64,000 bases of DNA from Aulostomus chinensis (lineage: Eukaryota; Chordata; Actinopteri; Syngnathiformes; Aulostomidae): assembly GCA_037954235.1 (NCBI GenBank), contig JBBMOA010000002.1:19440509-19504508 (forward strand). The letters are read 5' to 3'. The position numbers and the translations under genes are program-made. Numbering within the stretch: the first letter of the stretch is position 1; each line of letters starts with the position of its first letter. Positions 62,747-64,000 of this stretch are shown piece by piece. Under the pieces are notes generated by a model. That model did no database searches. It was not told the origin of the DNA and saw only the letters and a program-made list of their open reading frames with translations.

Positions 62747-64000
62747 GTTAGCAGGCACAGCGCCAGGATTTCAGTCTTAGCTGAGTCAAAGTACTTTTGT
62801 CTGGGCCTTTTAATTACAGAAGTTAATATTGTTTCCCTCCCTGTCCCAAGCTGATTGTCTCAGTAAACCAGAAGTGGTTGACGCACTGTTAGTTTCACTA
62901 TGACTCAAACATTTTTTTCAGAGGCAGATTTTGACTTAGATAGCATGTTGCTTATATTGTGTGGATATACAACACAATGCTCTTCTTTGACATTTCTTCT
63001 TTACTGTCAGTTGTGACCAACACATTCATTAATTCAAAGCAAAATTAAGAAGATCTTTGTTTGGATCATTTTAATGCAACATCGTATGATAATCGATCAC
63101 AGGCAGACTTTTGGCTTGTGGACTCATCTCATCCAAACAGAGGTTCTCTATGTGGAGACTGTGATGGAGACACCTGTGAGTAGAAGGCCCAGCTAGTAGT
63201 TGAGGATTCTGGTCTCTCCTATGCTGCTAAAGGTGTGAATCAATTGAGTGATTTAATGTAGCTGCAGCCTCCATGTATATAATTTTGATGGGCCATCATC
63301 TGCTGCTGGTAGCATGCGGTGCATGAGCCAATGTGTTATGGCTGCTTCCCATTAGTCCTGACATCCCACAAGATAGTAGCTTAACAAATGTTGACATTTG
63401 GAAAGAGGAAACAATTCTTTGGTCTTAAAAAGTGAATTTTAATCATTGAAATATATCTCATTTATAAAAGGCCGGTCAATAAATGCTGCCATATTTACAA
63501 TCCAGTGAGTGTGTAGCCACAGATTCACTTCAGAAAATGCGCTTTAGAACATGTCTTATCACAAGTTTCATCATTTTAATCCAATATGCTGTAACCTCAT
63601 CAAACCTGAGTCTAAAGAAGGGTGTTTGGATATCGTAGCATGCTACAATATGAATGATATAGGATCATTGATGGGTTTAAAATTCTAACCACGCTTTAAC
63701 TCACCTATTGAGTCACAAGCATTTAGACATTGTATATATCACACATGGCATGGATCTGCTCCCACAATATAAAATCACACCTCTGTGAGCTCACAGGAAA
63801 CTGAGAATAGAAATGGATTCAGCAGGTGCCAGAATTCAGTACACACAATGGGTGAACCTCTTGAAACACTCTGTTTAATATCCCTTTTTTTTTGATAATT
63901 GATTGAATTCTTTACTTGTGAAATAATCTCGGTGGCATCAGTGGTTATTTTTCCGTCAATCGTGCGGTAATTTTTGAGGATTATTCATATTTTTTTTGCT
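62747..64000. other. swap70: SWAP70 intron reaching the right edge
   Basis: Follows the GT donor after ...DMLKQ. The next exon, expected to open the PH domain, is not found before 64000. No other gene is seen. Confidence 0.65.

Overview
This is a vertebrate nuclear genome segment, almost certainly from a teleost fish and probably a percomorph. It has spliced genes with short exons, GT/AG introns, dense CA/GT microsatellites, and repeat families typical of ray-finned fish (hAT and PIF/Harbinger MITEs, two Tc1-like elements, LINE tails, and a dispersed repeat beginning GGCTGCACGGTGGTGCAGTG). I see no prokaryotic features, CRISPR arrays, rRNA or tRNA genes.

Four protein-coding genes account for the conserved sequence. 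DENND5A lies on the minus strand; its start codon is at 26770 and its coding exons run down to 703, after which the gene leaves the left edge. TMEM41B is complete on the minus strand, with 7 coding exons between 37891 and 32476. IPO7 is complete on the plus strand, with 25 coding exons between 39867 and 55299. The 5' part of SWAP70 is on the plus strand, with 4 coding exons between 58505 and 62746, and it continues past the right edge. I assembled exon boundaries by hand from splice sites, reading phase and similarity to the remembered human proteins. The TMEM41B and IPO7 exons sum to exact open frames of 283 and 1039 residues.

The order DENND5A-TMEM41B-IPO7-SWAP70 matches human 11p15.4. The human interval between IPO7 and SWAP70 also carries ZNF143 and WEE1, which are not in the 3.2 kb gap here. 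The genes have separate housekeeping roles: Rab GEF and trafficking, ER lipid scrambling, nuclear import, and Rac/actin signalling. They form a synteny block, not an operon or pathway.

Introns and intergenic sequence hold most of the unusual material. There is a candidate 90-nt in-frame cassette exon in DENND5A, and a neighbouring exon walled on both sides by long dinucleotide repeats. A three-layer nest of transposons lies at 8258-9606. A hAT-like element at 16751-18086 has a perfect 8-bp target duplication and an internal 25-bp minisatellite. A Harbinger-like element at 42370-43027 carries a decayed Myb/SANT-like coding region. Two dead Tc1 elements, an L1-type fossil, an L2-like LINE 3' end and several near-perfect hairpins are also present. 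No novel multi-gene system is evident; the points most worth checking are the cassette exon and the repeat-flanked exon.
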